Counted from the first letter of the stretch, positions 14,506-24,242 are shown. The stretch is 64,000 nt of DNA from Oceanobacillus limi (GCF_900111445.1 NZ_FOHE01000010.1:50728-114727); one strand, 5' to 3'. Translations and numbers: made by a program. The notes: generated by a model not told the origin, from the sequence alone.

Positions 14506-15891
14506 TTAATTAGACACTTTCCTCTCCAACCAACAAACGGCCTCCACATGCATACTTTGCGGAAACATATCCACCGGCTGTACTTCTTTTGTTTCATACC
14601 CACCATCTTCTAGTATTCGCAGGTCTCTAGCTAAAGTGGATGGGTTACAGGATACATAAACAATTCGGTTTGGATCCATTTCAATCATCGCTTGTAATAA
14701 GCTTTCATCACAGCCTTTACGTGGTGGATCAACGACAACAACATCTGGATTTAACCCCTCATCCTTCCAGTTTGGCATAACCTTTTCTGCTTCTCCAACG
14801 GCAAATTCTACATTGGTAATCCCGTTTATCTTAGCATTTATTTTAGCATCTTGAATTGCTTCTGGAACAATCTCAACACCATACACTTTCTTTGCCTTTT
14901 GTGCTAAAAACAAGGAAATTGTACCGATCCCACAGTACGCATCGATTACTGTGTCATCCTCATCCGTATCGGCATATTCTAATGCTTGTTCGTATAGCTT
15001 TCTCGTTTGGGGTGGGTTAATTTGATAAAATGACTTCGCAGAAATAGCAAATCGTATATTTCCAATCGAATCATAAATATATTCTTCTCCCCATAATACG
15101 GTCGTTTTATCTCCCATAATGACATTCGTACGCTTCGAATTCACATTATGTACGATGGATTTAATATGAGGATACGTTTCCGTCAGTTCACGAATTAGTT
15201 CTTCTTTATGCGGTAAATCCTTTGTTCGGGTAATGAGCACCACCATAGCTTCCTTCGTTTCATGACCGGTACGGACCATAATATGACGAAGAACACCTCG
15301 ATGACTCTTTTCATCATAAGCTCTTATCCCAAGGCGATTCGCAATTCTCCGTACACCTTCCACGATTCGATCGTTGGCATCGTCTTGTACAACACATGTA
15401 TCCATATCTTCAATAATTTGGTGGCTACGCATTTGATAGAACCCCGTAATTAATTCACCTTTTTTCTCACCAACAGGAATAGCAACTTTATTCCGGTAAC
15501 GCCATGGATCTTCCATTCCAATCGTAGGATGAACAGGTACGTGTGCTAAATGAGCGATTTTGCGCATGACATTTTTGACTTGATTTTGTTTCATTTCTAA
15601 TTGCATTTTATAGCTCATATGCTGTATTTGACAGCCACCACATTTATAGAAAACATCACACGGAGGTTCGACACGATCTGGACTAGGGTTCTTTATTTCA
15701 AGCAATTTTCCAAAACCGAACTTCTTATTTACTTTGACTACCTTTACCTTCGCTTCCTCTCCCGGAAGGCCATACGGTACGAATAATGGATAGCCATCTA
15801 TTTTTCCAACCCCATTTCCTTCATGTGTCAGATCCTCAAAAGTCAATGTGATGGTTTCATTTTTCTTTACTGGTGCAGATTGTTTCGCCAT
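14506..15891 (-). CDS. rlmCD: 23S rRNA (uracil-C5)-methyltransferase RlmCD
   Basis: This is a 461-residue protein. The N-terminal TRAM domain (residues 10-65, LTFEDLTHEGNGVGKIDGYP) is followed by a 4Fe-4S-type cluster motif (CDVFYKCGGCQIQHM with a fourth Cys further on) and a SAM-dependent methyltransferase domain (VIDAYCGIGTISLFLAQKAK). The TrmA/RumA catalytic motifs are VVVDPPRKGCDESLL and VYVSCNPSTLARDL, the latter holding the nucleophilic Cys. In B. subtilis the ortholog YefA methylates both U747 and U1939 of 23S rRNA. It lies next to dgkB as in B. subtilis. Confidence 0.92.
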   Translation of the reverse strand: MAKQSAPVKKNETITLTFEDLTHEGNGVGKIDGYPLFVPYGLPGEEAKVKVVKVNKKFGFGKLLEIKNPSPDRVEPPCDVFYKCGGCQIQHMSYKMQLEMKQNQVKNVMRKIAHLAHVPVHPTIGMEDPWRYRNKVAIPVGEKKGELITGFYQMRSHQIIEDMDTCVVQDDANDRIVEGVRRIANRLGIRAYDEKSHRGVLRHIMVRTGHETKEAMVVLITRTKDLPHKEELIRELTETYPHIKSIVHNVNSKRTNVIMGDKTTVLWGEEYIYDSIGNIRFAISAKSFYQINPPQTRKLYEQALEYADTDEDDTVIDAYCGIGTISLFLAQKAKKVYGVEIVPEAIQDAKINAKINGITNVEFAVGEAEKVMPNWKDEGLNPDVVVVDPPRKGCDESLLQAMIEMDPNRIVYVSCNPSTLARDLRILEDGGYETKEVQPVDMFPQSMHVEAVCWLERKVSN

Positions 15892-15984
15892 TATGTATCT
15901 TCCTTTACGCTCTATTCTGATTCATTCACTTATCATAACTCATCTTAGCAAATCGTATAACAAAAGAAAAAGAAAGACTACTTC

Positions 15985-16902
15985 TTATTCGTAATCTTCC
16001 TCTTCTTCATGAACATATGATTCTGGAACAAAAAAATTAATGTGCTGTTTAAGATTTTTAAATTCGCCTGGCAACATACCACCATATTCACCGTCTATAT
16101 TTAATTGCATTTTGTCATCTGGGGTTACCGTAATTTCCTTGGCTTTTACATAAATAACAGAATCATCATCTAAGTGCGCCCCTCGAGATGCTAATGTCAC
16201 AATCCGAATAAACTCAGCTAAATTTGTTTTCCGTAATACAACCAGATCAAAATATCCATCATCCATTTTGGCATCTGGAACTAATTTTTCAAATCCACCA
16301 ACAGAATTTGAATTGGATACGAGAAATAACATAATATCTTCATCTATTATATTGCCATCATATTCTATTTTGGCTCTGGCTGGTTTTAAGGAAGGTAACA
16401 TCTCGATGCCTTTCATGTAATATGCCAACTGACCAATCATCGTTTTTAATTTACTAGGTACATCATAGGTTAACTCGGTTAACTTCCCACCACCAGCAAT
16501 GTTGATAAAATAATGGTCATTTACTTTTCCAATATCAAGTGGTGATGCATGATCCTCCAAAATAACATCTACTGCTTTCTGAATTCCTTTTGGGATTCGA
16601 AGTGCTCTCGCAAAATCATTGGTCGTTCCAACCGGAATTATCCCTAACTTCGGACGATAATCTTGTTCTGCTAGTCCATTGATTACTTCATTAATCGTTC
16701 CATCTCCACCAGCAGCAATAACGATATCATACTTTCGTTCGACAGCCGTCCGTGCTGCCTCAATCGCATCTCCTTCACCAGTTGTCGCATGGGCAGATGT
16801 CTCATATCCTGCTATTTCAAGCCGTTCTAAAACTGTCGGAAGCTCTCGTTTAAATGCCTCCCGACCAGATGTTGGATTATAAATGATTCGGGCCCTCTTC
16901 AT
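15985..16902 (-). CDS. dgkB: Diacylglycerol kinase DgkB
   Basis: This 305-residue protein starts at ATG 16902 behind GGGAGGGGACAG; the open frame extends to 16926. Diacylglycerol kinase catalytic-domain motifs are RARIIYNPTSGREAFKREL, VIAAGGDGTINEVINGL (the GGDGT nucleotide loop) and LGIIPVGTTNDFARAL. The C-terminal domain contains MDDGYFDLVVLRK and QLNIDGEYGGMLPGEF. It phosphorylates diacylglycerol to phosphatidic acid, recycling the by-product of lipoteichoic acid synthesis. Its length matches B. subtilis DgkB (YerQ, 303 residues). The neighbours gatB and rlmCD are as in B. subtilis, except that yerO and swrC are missing between gatB and dgkB. Confidence 0.92.
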   Translation of the reverse strand: MKRARIIYNPTSGREAFKRELPTVLERLEIAGYETSAHATTGEGDAIEAARTAVERKYDIVIAAGGDGTINEVINGLAEQDYRPKLGIIPVGTTNDFARALRIPKGIQKAVDVILEDHASPLDIGKVNDHYFINIAGGGKLTELTYDVPSKLKTMIGQLAYYMKGIEMLPSLKPARAKIEYDGNIIDEDIMLFLVSNSNSVGGFEKLVPDAKMDDGYFDLVVLRKTNLAEFIRIVTLASRGAHLDDDSVIYVKAKEITVTPDDKMQLNIDGEYGGMLPGEFKNLKQHINFFVPESYVHEEEEDYE

Positions 16903-17025
16903 TCTGTCCCCTCCCATTGATAACAATATGCAAGCAATCTATTTGTATACTGGATATATTTCCCTCGTTTATAACTCAATCCCTATCATAGCGCTTTTTC
17001 ACTCATTTGAGAAGTATTTCATATT

Positions 17026-17066
17026 AAAAGGCTAGACTACGGCCTTTAGGAGTAGTCTAGCCTTTT
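17026..17066 (-). terminator. Terminator of the gatCAB operon
   Basis: Perfect 15-bp arms AAAAGGCTAGACTAC and GTAGTCTAGCCTTTT flank an 11-base loop. It lies directly after the gatB stop. Confidence 0.85.
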
Positions 17067-17069
17067 GTA

Positions 17070-18500
17070 CTAACGGTTATCCATTTCTTCTTTTAAGATT
17101 TTATTAACCATTGGTGGATTTGCTTGACCTTTGGTTGCTTTCATTACTTGCCCAACTAAGAAGCCAAGCGCACGGCCTTTCCCGTTCTTATAATCAATAA
17201 TGGACTGCTCGTTTTCATCAAGGATTTTTCCAATGATTTCTTTTAATTGACCTTCATCAGAAATTTGTACTAGTCCTTTTTCTTTTACGATCTTTTCCGG
17301 ATCGCCTCCGTTTTCGACTAACTCCGCGAAAACTTTTTTTGCAATTTTGGAGGATATTGTTCCATCTTCAATTAGTTTAATCATTTTCCCTAATGCTTCA
17401 GGAGTGATCGCTAAATCGCTAAGTTCCTTATAATGCTTATTCATGTATGCAGAAACTTCTCCCATTAACCAATTCGAAGCTTGTTTCATATCTGCCCCGT
17501 TCGCGATGGTTTCCTCGAAGAAATCACTCATTTCTTTTGAGCTCGTTAATACTTCTGCATCATACTCTGGAAGTTCCAATTCACTAATATAGCGCTGTTT
17601 TCTAGCCCCAGGTAATTCAGGGATCTCATTACGAATCCGTTCTTTCCATGCTTCATCTATATATAGTGGTACTAAGTCTGGTTCAGGGAAGTAACGATAA
17701 TCATCCGATCCTTCTTTAACACGCATTAAGATTGTCTCTTTTGACTTTTCATCATACCTGCGAGTCTCTTGTAAAATTTCTCCACCAGATAGCAAGACTT
17801 TTTCCTGACGCTTTTCCTCAAACTCTAATCCTTTTTGGACAAACGTAAAGGAGTTTAAATTCTTTAATTCTGCTTTTGTACCAAACTTCTCCTGTCCAAT
17901 TGGACGAAGGGAAATGTTGGCGTCACAGCGAAGGGATCCTTCCTGCATTTTCACATCAGATACACCAGTGTATTGAATAATCGTTTTTAATTTCTCAAGA
18001 TAAGCATATGCCTCTTCTGGAGAACGCATATCTGGCTCCGAAACAATTTCGATTAATGGCGTGCCTTGACGGTTAAAATCAACATAGGAATAGCCATCAT
18101 CACCATGGGTTAATTTCCCGGCATCTTCCTCTAAGTGTAGTCGAGTAATACCGATTCGTTTTTTCTTGCCATTTACTTCAATTTCAATCCAGCCATTCTC
18201 GCCAATTGGTTTATCGAATTGAGAAATTTGATATGCCTTTGGATTATCTGGATAGAAATAATTCTTACGATCAAATTTCGTATCCGTAGCAATTTCGCAA
18301 TTTAAGGCCATTGCTGCTTTCATTGCGAAGTTAACCGCTTCTTCATTTAAGACCGGTAATACACCTGGATACCCTAAATCAATAGGGTTTACATTTGTGT
18401 TTGGTTCATTTCCAAACGCATTTGGACTTGGACTAAATATTTTAGATTGGGTTTTTAGTTCGACATGGACTTCAAGACCAATTATTGTTTCAAAATTCAT
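17070..18500 (-). CDS. gatB: Aspartyl/glutamyl-tRNA amidotransferase subunit B
   Basis: This is a 476-residue protein, the normal GatB length. Signatures are [20 protein letters not shown] near the N-terminus, the kinase-like core with [16 protein letters not shown] and SYRYFPEP-like [14 protein letters not shown], and a C-terminal YqeY-like tRNA-binding tail ending [13 protein letters not shown]. GatB phosphorylates misacylated Glu-tRNA(Gln) or Asp-tRNA(Asn), which is then amidated with ammonia from GatA. Its ATG overlaps the gatA stop (TAATG), indicating translational coupling. Confidence 0.96.
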   Translation of the reverse strand: MNFETIIGLEVHVELKTQSKIFSPSPNAFGNEPNTNVNPIDLGYPGVLPVLNEEAVNFAMKAAMALNCEIATDTKFDRKNYFYPDNPKAYQISQFDKPIGENGWIEIEVNGKKKRIGITRLHLEEDAGKLTHGDDGYSYVDFNRQGTPLIEIVSEPDMRSPEEAYAYLEKLKTIIQYTGVSDVKMQEGSLRCDANISLRPIGQEKFGTKAELKNLNSFTFVQKGLEFEEKRQEKVLLSGGEILQETRRYDEKSKETILMRVKEGSDDYRYFPEPDLVPLYIDEAWKERIRNEIPELPGARKQRYISELELPEYDAEVLTSSKEMSDFFEETIANGADMKQASNWLMGEVSAYMNKHYKELSDLAITPEALGKMIKLIEDGTISSKIAKKVFAELVENGGDPEKIVKEKGLVQISDEGQLKEIIGKILDENEQSIIDYKNGKGRALGFLVGQVMKATKGQANPPMVNKILKEEMDNR

Positions 18501-19966
18501 TATTTCGCACCTCCAAGTTGAGGTTTTTTCGTATGATGATCGGTTGCTTGTTCAAAAGCATGAGCAGTACGATATACTGTTCCTTCATCAAAATGTTTTC
18601 CGATGATTTGTAAGCCAATTGGTAGCCCTTCTTCAGAAAGACCACAAGGCACGGAAATTCCTGGTACACCAGCTAAGTTAACTGGGATTGTTAAAATATC
18701 ATTCGCATACATTGTTAATGGATCATCAATTTTCTCTCCTACTTTAAATGCTGGAGTAGGTGTTGTTGGTCCAATAACAACATCGTAGTTTTCAAAGATT
18801 TTATCGAAATCATTTTTAATCAATGTACGTACTTGTTGTGCTTTTTTATAATAGGCATCATAGTAACCAGAGCTTAATGCAAAGGTTCCGAGCATAATAC
18901 GACGCTTCACTTCTTCACCAAAGCCTTCGCTACGAGACTTCTTAAACATGTCCATCATGTTATCCGCATTCTCCGAGCGAACACCATATCGTACCCCATC
19001 AAAACGTGCTAGGTTTGCGGATGCTTCGGATGAAGAAATTAAATAATAGGTAGCAACGGCATATTTTGAATGTGGCAAGGAAACTTCCTCCCATGTTGCA
19101 CCTAATGATTCATATACCTTTAATGCACGCATGACTGCTTCTCTTACCTCAGGGTTAACCCCCTCTGCAAGATATTCCTTTGGTACAGCTATTTTTAAGC
19201 CTTTCACATCACCTGTTAGGGATTTGGTATATTCAGGAATATCTACATTCGCACTAGTAGAGTCCATTTTGTCATGTCCCGCGATTACTTCTAATACACG
19301 CGCATTATCCTCTACACTACGAGTTAGTGGTCCAATCTGATCGAGGGATGAAGCAAAGGCAACTAAACCAAAACGAGATACTAGCCCGTAAGTTGGTTTC
19401 AAACCGACAACACCACAAAAGGCTGCTGGTTGGCGAATCGATCCCCCCGTATCTGAACCTAATGAAAATAAAACTTCTCCTGCCGCAACTGCTGCTGCAG
19501 AACCACCACTGGATCCACCTGGAACATAGTCCGTGTTCCATGGATTACGAGTTGGTGTATAGCTAGAATTTTCATTAGAAGAACCCATTGCAAATTCATC
19601 CATGTTTAATTTTCCAATCGTAACAGCATTTTCTGCGTTTAATTTTTCAACAACGGTTGCGTTATACAGTGGATCTTCAAAGTTTCGTAAAAATTGACTA
19701 CCACATGTTGTGCGCAATGCTTTTGTTACAATATTATCTTTAATACCACTTGGAATTCCAAACAGTTTGTTGCTTTTATTTGTTTCACGATCCAATTCTC
19801 TTGCTTTTTCGATTGCATTTTCTTCATCTAATGTTAAAAATGCGTGAACTTCGTCATCCACTTCTTTTATACGGTTGTAAGAAGTTTCAACAAGTTCTGC
19901 TACGGTTATTTCGTTATTATGTAATTTCTCTTCTATCTCTTTTATAGAATGATCAAATAATGACAT
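18500..19966 (-). CDS. gatA: Aspartyl/glutamyl-tRNA amidotransferase subunit A
   Basis: This is a 488-residue amidase-signature enzyme. The Ser-cisSer-Lys triad region is visible: GIKDN (Lys), [20 protein letters not shown] and [20 protein letters not shown]. GatA hydrolyses glutamine and channels ammonia to GatB. A GGAGGG precedes the ATG at 19966. It lies 74 nt after gatC and is coupled to gatB. Confidence 0.97.
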   Translation of the reverse strand: MSLFDHSIKEIEEKLHNNEITVAELVETSYNRIKEVDDEVHAFLTLDEENAIEKARELDRETNKSNKLFGIPSGIKDNIVTKALRTTCGSQFLRNFEDPLYNATVVEKLNAENAVTIGKLNMDEFAMGSSNENSSYTPTRNPWNTDYVPGGSSGGSAAAVAAGEVLFSLGSDTGGSIRQPAAFCGVVGLKPTYGLVSRFGLVAFASSLDQIGPLTRSVEDNARVLEVIAGHDKMDSTSANVDIPEYTKSLTGDVKGLKIAVPKEYLAEGVNPEVREAVMRALKVYESLGATWEEVSLPHSKYAVATYYLISSSEASANLARFDGVRYGVRSENADNMMDMFKKSRSEGFGEEVKRRIMLGTFALSSGYYDAYYKKAQQVRTLIKNDFDKIFENYDVVIGPTTPTPAFKVGEKIDDPLTMYANDILTIPVNLAGVPGISVPCGLSEEGLPIGLQIIGKHFDEGTVYRTAHAFEQATDHHTKKPQLGGAK

Positions 19967-20040
19967 CGTTGGGAACCCTCCTCCATATTCTTGGGTAAAG
20001 TCTATTTGCCAAGCTTTGTAGGCAATAACCAGTTATATAC

Positions 20041-20343
20041 TTATTCCTTACCATCCGATAGAATCGATGGCACCCGGTATTGACCATTTTCTTGGTCTGG
20101 GGCATTTTTCATTGCTTCTTCTTTTGTAATCCACTTTCTTGGCTCATCTTTTCTCATGACATTTTTCAATTCTAGTACATGTGTCGTCGGGTCTACCCCT
20201 TCTGTATCAAGCTCATTTAATTGTTCAGCAAAGGTAATAATGGAACTTAATTGTTCGGTGAACATCTCTGCCTCTTGATCATTCATTTCAAGTCTAGCAA
20301 GGTTTGCTACGTGCTTTACTTGATCCTTTGATATTTCAGCCAT
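20041..20343 (-). CDS. gatC: Aspartyl/glutamyl-tRNA amidotransferase subunit C
   Basis: This is a 100-residue protein from ATG 20343 (GGAGG 8 nt upstream). GatC features are [20 protein letters not shown] at the N-terminus, [20 protein letters not shown] and the C-terminal [20 protein letters not shown]. GatC wraps around the GatA-GatB interface and stabilises the complex. It is the first gene of gatCAB. Confidence 0.95.
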   Translation of the reverse strand: MAEISKDQVKHVANLARLEMNDQEAEMFTEQLSSIITFAEQLNELDTEGVDPTTHVLELKNVMRKDEPRKWITKEEAMKNAPDQENGQYRVPSILSDGKE

Positions 20344-20495
20344 TTCCTGCACCTCCACATTTATCCTATTATATCTTAAATTTTAGTCATAACTTGCTAA
20401 TTTTAACCAATAAAAACTGCTACAATACTATTGATCATAGCAGAATTTAGCAGTGATAATCAAGAAATCAACAAAAACAGGGTATTGAGGAAGAA

Positions 20496-20531
20496 AAAGT
20501 CACTCGCTCTTTCAAAAAGAGGAGTGACTTT
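20496..20531 (-). terminator. Terminator of putP
   Basis: Arms AAAGTCACTC and GAGTGACTTT flank a loop in which GCTCTTT and AAAGAG can pair further. The minus-strand tail is TTTTTCTTCC. It lies just past the putP stop. Confidence 0.85.
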
Positions 20532-20538
20532 CAGGTTA

Positions 20539-22080
20539 TTATTCGTTTAATTTGGAAATAGTTTCATCAAATTCGTTTTCCATTTCATTTGTTGGTCTAC
20601 CAAGTAAACTAACTAGAATCGTAACAACTAAGTTAAGTGCGAACCCTGGAACAATTTCATACAAATCAAAGATTCCTCCAGATAAGAATTCACCCCATAC
20701 AACAACTGTTGCAGCACCAACCAGGATACCCATTACGGCACCGGCGCGGGTGATTCGCTTCCAAAATAGCGATAGAATGATGATCGGTCCAAACGCCGCA
20801 CCAAAACCTGCCCAAGCATAACTTACTAACTCTAGTACAGATGCTTCTGGATCCATTGCAATAATTGTAGCAACTAAGGCAATTATTATCGTTGCAATAC
20901 GACCAACCCACACTAGCTCTTTATCCGTTGCTTCTCTACGGAAAATAGCTTTATAGAAATCCTCTGCAACTGCTGAAGATGATACAAGCAACTGTGAGTC
21001 AACCGTACTCATGATTGCGGATAAAATAGCTGCTAATAGAATACCGGCAATTATTGGATGGAAAAGCAGCTGTGAAAATGCAATAAAGATTACTTCTGAG
21101 TTATCAAGCATTTGCACACCATTCTCCGTAACGACGTCTATGCCAACATTACTTAAAATCGATACATCTTGTGAACTAATGTATGCTAGTCCGACAAAAC
21201 CGGTAAACATTGCTCCATATAAACCTAGAATCATCCAAGTTGTTCCAATAAAACGAGCTTTCGGAACATCCTTCGGTGAGCGTAATGCCATAAAGCGAAC
21301 AATAATATGGGGTTGACCGAAATATCCCAAGCCCCACGCTGCTCCTGAGATAATGGCAATTGTACCAGCAAAGGTACCAACACCTGCTAACATATCTAAG
21401 TGCTCAGGATTAATTTCTCCTACTGCTTGAACGGCAGCATTCCAGCCACCAAGTTCATTGATTGCCACAATAGGTACAACGATTAATGCGAGTAGCATTA
21501 GTACTCCTTGGAAAAAGTCCGTCCATACAACGGCAAGAAATCCTCCAAGAAACGTGTAGGAAACAACGACGAGTGCACCAATCCATAGTGCTGTTTGATA
21601 GGAAAATCCAAATGAAGCTTCAAACAGTGTTGCTCCGGCAACCATTCCTGATGAAGTATAAAAGGTGAAAAATAGTAAGATCACTAATGCAGAAATGACA
21701 CGTAGAACATGTGAATTGTCTTTAAATCGATTTTCTAAGAAATCTGGGATGGTAATCGAATTGTTCGATACCTCCGTATAAATACGCAGTCGCTTGGCAA
21801 CGAACTGCCAGTTTAAATAAGCACCAACGGCTAAACCAATAGCCATCCAACCTCCATATGCTCCACCAAAACCAGAAGCATATACAGCACCAGGTAAACC
21901 TAGTAGTAACCAACCACTCATATCTGACGCACCAGCACTTAATGCTGCGACACCTGGTCCAAGTTTACGTCCACCTAATACATAATCCGATAAATTACTC
22001 GTTCGGTAATACATGAATAGTCCAATTGCTAGCATGGCAACTAGATAGAAAATAAATGTTATTAATACAGTTGTATCCAT
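20539..22080 (-). CDS. putP: Sodium/proline symporter PutP (OpuE-type SSS transporter)
   Basis: This is a 513-residue protein with about 13 hydrophobic segments. SSS-family signatures are YVLGGRKLGPGVAALSAGAS followed by DMSGWLLLGLPGA in segment 2, and WGLGYFGQPHIIVRFMALRS. It carries proline in with sodium. In B. subtilis the ortholog at this position is the osmoprotective OpuE. Here rocA lies two genes away on the same strand, which favours a catabolic role as well, though no expression data exist. It starts 6 nt after a small membrane-peptide gene and is probably translated with it. Confidence 0.92.
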   Translation of the reverse strand: MDTTVLITFIFYLVAMLAIGLFMYYRTSNLSDYVLGGRKLGPGVAALSAGASDMSGWLLLGLPGAVYASGFGGAYGGWMAIGLAVGAYLNWQFVAKRLRIYTEVSNNSITIPDFLENRFKDNSHVLRVISALVILLFFTFYTSSGMVAGATLFEASFGFSYQTALWIGALVVVSYTFLGGFLAVVWTDFFQGVLMLLALIVVPIVAINELGGWNAAVQAVGEINPEHLDMLAGVGTFAGTIAIISGAAWGLGYFGQPHIIVRFMALRSPKDVPKARFIGTTWMILGLYGAMFTGFVGLAYISSQDVSILSNVGIDVVTENGVQMLDNSEVIFIAFSQLLFHPIIAGILLAAILSAIMSTVDSQLLVSSSAVAEDFYKAIFRREATDKELVWVGRIATIIIALVATIIAMDPEASVLELVSYAWAGFGAAFGPIIILSLFWKRITRAGAVMGILVGAATVVVWGEFLSGGIFDLYEIVPGFALNLVVTILVSLLGRPTNEMENEFDETISKLNE

Positions 22081-22086
22081 TACTTG

Positions 22087-22185
22087 TTAATTCCCCCTAT
22101 TTTTAATCAGTGATGCAGCCGCTAAAATAATCAACAACGGCATTGGTACGAACAGCCAAAACCACGTAATTCCTTCTATCTCCAT
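22087..22185 (-). CDS. Symporter small accessory protein, 32 residues
   Basis: This short ORF upstream of putP starts MEIEGITWFWLFVPMPLLII and continues with an Ala-rich membrane segment ending SLIKNRGN. It is one transmembrane helix with the positive end inside. The ribosome binding site GAGAGGGG lies 10 nt before ATG 22185. The stop is 6 nt before the putP ATG, so expression is coupled. Similar one-helix peptides are annotated next to SSS transporters in Firmicutes as small accessory proteins (recalled from memory). An exact biochemical role is not known. Confidence 0.7.
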   Translation of the reverse strand: MEIEGITWFWLFVPMPLLIILAAASLIKNRGN

Positions 22186-22189
22186 ACAT

Positions 22190-22559
22190 GAACCCCTCTC
22201 TATCTCTATTTCTGCCCAAACCAAACTCGAAAAAGCGAAATCCAATCTAAATTATTTAATGTAAATATTTTAAAAATTAAGAATTCGCCTTTCCTGTTAT
22301 TAGCATAACATACTGAATTTAAATATCCACCGCATTTTCCGAATAACCGTAAATTCTTGCATAAAAAATTCGGTAATGTTAATCTATTAATTTACTATAC
22401 CTCATTTTTTCATGGAAAAATCGCAAATTCACGCTTTTTTTCACTAGTATAGATCTCATCATTACTACTTAGAAAACTTGGCAATAATATTGTTTTCCAA
22501 TACATTTTTTCGGTCTTTTATCGAAATTGTCCATTGTGAACTGTTTTATAATAAAAAAA
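22190..22559 (-). other. Long leader/promoter region of the putP unit
   Basis: About 370 AT-rich bases separate the peptide-gene terminator from the putP unit. On the minus strand a possible extended -10 (TATGCTAAT) lies near 22300, but no clean -35 is present. No structured riboswitch was recognised. Osmotic or SigB control, known for opuE, cannot be confirmed from a clear SigB box. Confidence 0.3.
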
Positions 22560-22589
22560 GCCCGAAATAGGTTCCACGCTATTTCAGGC
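22560..22589 (-). terminator. Terminator of the regulator-peptide cassette
   Basis: Arms GCCTGAAATAG and CTATTTCGGGC flank an 8-base loop, followed on the minus strand by TTTTTTTATTATAAAA. It lies 64 nt past the pro-peptide stop and closes the two-gene unit. Confidence 0.85.
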
Positions 22590-22653
22590 AATCTATCATA
22601 TAAGTAATAGGGTAAAAATTAAGATTTAAAGACAAAATTCACACTTGATTAAA

Positions 22654-22803
22654 TTAAAACTTTAAACTAGTTAAACTCATTTTACTAAATACACTTGGTT
22701 CAGACTCTCCAGTAGCTAAATCAGTTGGTTGGTTATCTTGCGTGAATAAAAATCCACCTACTAAAAGAGTACCTAATGCTACAGCTGCAATCATTTTTTT
22801 CAT
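22654..22803 (-). CDS. Exported 49-residue peptide, candidate quorum-sensing pro-peptide of the adjacent RRNPP regulator
   Basis: This small gene has a strong ribosome binding site (AAGGAGGGGAG) before ATG 22803. The N-terminus is a classical signal peptide: MKKM, then the hydrophobic core IAAVALGTLLVGGFLF. The remaining 28 residues are polar (TQDNQPTDLATGESEPSVFS, then KMSLTSLKF). It begins 13 nt after the stop of an NprR-like HTH-TPR regulator and ends before a strong terminator, the arrangement of RRNPP receptor/pro-peptide pairs such as NprR-NprX and PlcR-PapR. SEPSVFS in the tail loosely recalls the NprX heptapeptide SKPDIVG, but which fragment would be mature is inference. Confidence 0.7.
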   Translation of the reverse strand: MKKMIAAVALGTLLVGGFLFTQDNQPTDLATGESEPSVFSKMSLTSLKF

Positions 22804-22816
22804 CGTCTCCCCTCCT

Positions 22817-24082
22817 TTATAAATTAACTACTTCCTCATATGTGAGGTTAGCAAGTTTATAGTATTTAACGGAGTCCTTATACCTACCTAGTTTTTCAAA
22901 ATGCTTAGCTAACATATTTGAGTATTCTATCAAATTGCCATAATCTTTACGCTTTTGTAGGTAAGGTATGAATTCCTCCTTTACTAATGAAATAAATTGA
23001 TCACTTTGCTCATTTATAGCGAATTTAAAAGTATGAATAATATAGTTATATAAACTATAATTAACATTTTCTTTTGATAATTCTAGTAATTCATTCGCTT
23101 TTTCGATTGCTTGATGTGCCTTTTCAAAATTATGTATTTTATAATATTCTTTAATTAAATTGGTAATCCCAAGCAATCTTTCGTTTATTTGTAACATTTC
23201 ATCTTCAACAACTTCAACAAAATGCTTAATGGCTTCTTTTGAATCACCTATTGAAGAATATAAATATCCAAGGTTCTGATTAGTTAACTGAATTACTTGT
23301 TTATTTTTATTAAGTTCACCTAAACGTCTAGCTAAATTGTAATGCTTTATTGCTTTTTCATACATCTTAATTCTTCTATAAGATATGCCTAATAAAATAT
23401 GACATTGTGCACATCGAATAAAATTGTACTCTCTTTGGAATGTATCAATTGCCTTGTTTGAGTATTCTATAGATTCCAGTGTGTTTCGAAGTTTACTATG
23501 CGTAACTGCAATAGTATATTGAAGATCAGCAACTTGTTCATCTTTTAGTTTAATTTGGTTTAGTTTATCTTCAGCAACTTTATACATTCTCATTGCTTGG
23601 TTGAATTCATTATTAGCTGTACTATAATTCCCCTTAAACTTATACCAATAAAACAAATGCAAGCTATCAAACGAGCCAGAGACTTCATTTAACTTATTAA
23701 TCTGCTCTAATGCGTTGTCGTATTCACCTAAAATAAGAAAATATCTTATCTTATGAATCTCGAACATCATTAAACTATCAGAACGGACTATCGCTAATAA
23801 TTCACTTAGTTCCTTATAAGCTTCGATAATCTCTTCTTTGTCGTTTACTTCAAATAACATGTTGAACCAGTTTTCGCATTTCTCTTTGATCGTGATATCT
23901 TTTTCACCATCTAATTCGATGCCGAGTCGTGTACACAACATGCTAATGACTTCTGGACTCGCTTCCGTTCGCTGATTTTCAATCTTGGACAAATAGGACA
24001 TAGAAACAATTCCGTCGGCTAGTTCTTCTTGTGTCATTCCTTGTTTGACGCGTTGCAATTTGATAAAGGAACCAATTTCCAT
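22817..24082 (-). CDS. NprR-like HTH-TPR quorum-sensing regulator (RRNPP family)
   Basis: This is a 421-residue protein. Residues 5-62 are an XRE-type HTH (FIKLQRVKQGMTQEELADGI, then VSMSYLSKIENQRTEASPEV). Residues about 75-415 are helical repeats of TPR type (for example YEKAIKHYNLARRLGEL and YKDSVKYYKLANLTYEE). The length is almost that of NprR (about 423 residues) and well above PlcR. Such proteins bind a re-imported oligopeptide in the TPR groove, which changes oligomerisation and DNA binding. The start follows GGGAGGAG. A large inverted repeat upstream may be its operator. It is inserted between putP and rocA, a position not seen in B. subtilis. Confidence 0.8.
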   Translation of the reverse strand: MEIGSFIKLQRVKQGMTQEELADGIVSMSYLSKIENQRTEASPEVISMLCTRLGIELDGEKDITIKEKCENWFNMLFEVNDKEEIIEAYKELSELLAIVRSDSLMMFEIHKIRYFLILGEYDNALEQINKLNEVSGSFDSLHLFYWYKFKGNYSTANNEFNQAMRMYKVAEDKLNQIKLKDEQVADLQYTIAVTHSKLRNTLESIEYSNKAIDTFQREYNFIRCAQCHILLGISYRRIKMYEKAIKHYNLARRLGELNKNKQVIQLTNQNLGYLYSSIGDSKEAIKHFVEVVEDEMLQINERLLGITNLIKEYYKIHNFEKAHQAIEKANELLELSKENVNYSLYNYIIHTFKFAINEQSDQFISLVKEEFIPYLQKRKDYGNLIEYSNMLAKHFEKLGRYKDSVKYYKLANLTYEEVVNL

Positions 24083-24196
24083 TAGTACTCCTCCCGTTCA
24101 CTTGTTTCTATTACTATTTGCTTATTTATATAATAACATATATTTTGAATATTCATATTGGGAAAGTTGTAGTAGAAAAGTACCGTTTAACCCCAT

Positions 24197-24242
24197 AAAA
24201 ACTTTCCTACTTTCCTAAATTGATGAAAGTGGGAAAGTTTTT
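24197..24242. promoter_or_regulatory. 46-bp inverted repeat upstream of the RRNPP regulator
   Basis: Arms AAAAACTTTCCTACTTTC and GAAAGTGGGAAAGTTTTT (17 of 18 positions complementary) flank a 10-base centre. Within each arm ACTTTC occurs twice. A further degenerate copy GGGAAAGTTGTAGTAGAAAAG lies at 24160-24180, nearer the gene. It could be a multi-site operator; as RNA it could also form a terminator-like hairpin. Confidence 0.5.

Noticed and set aside
22190..22559. Riboswitch or SigB promoter in the long putP leader
   Set aside because: No known aptamer pattern and no GTTTAA/GGGTAT pair with correct spacing were found.
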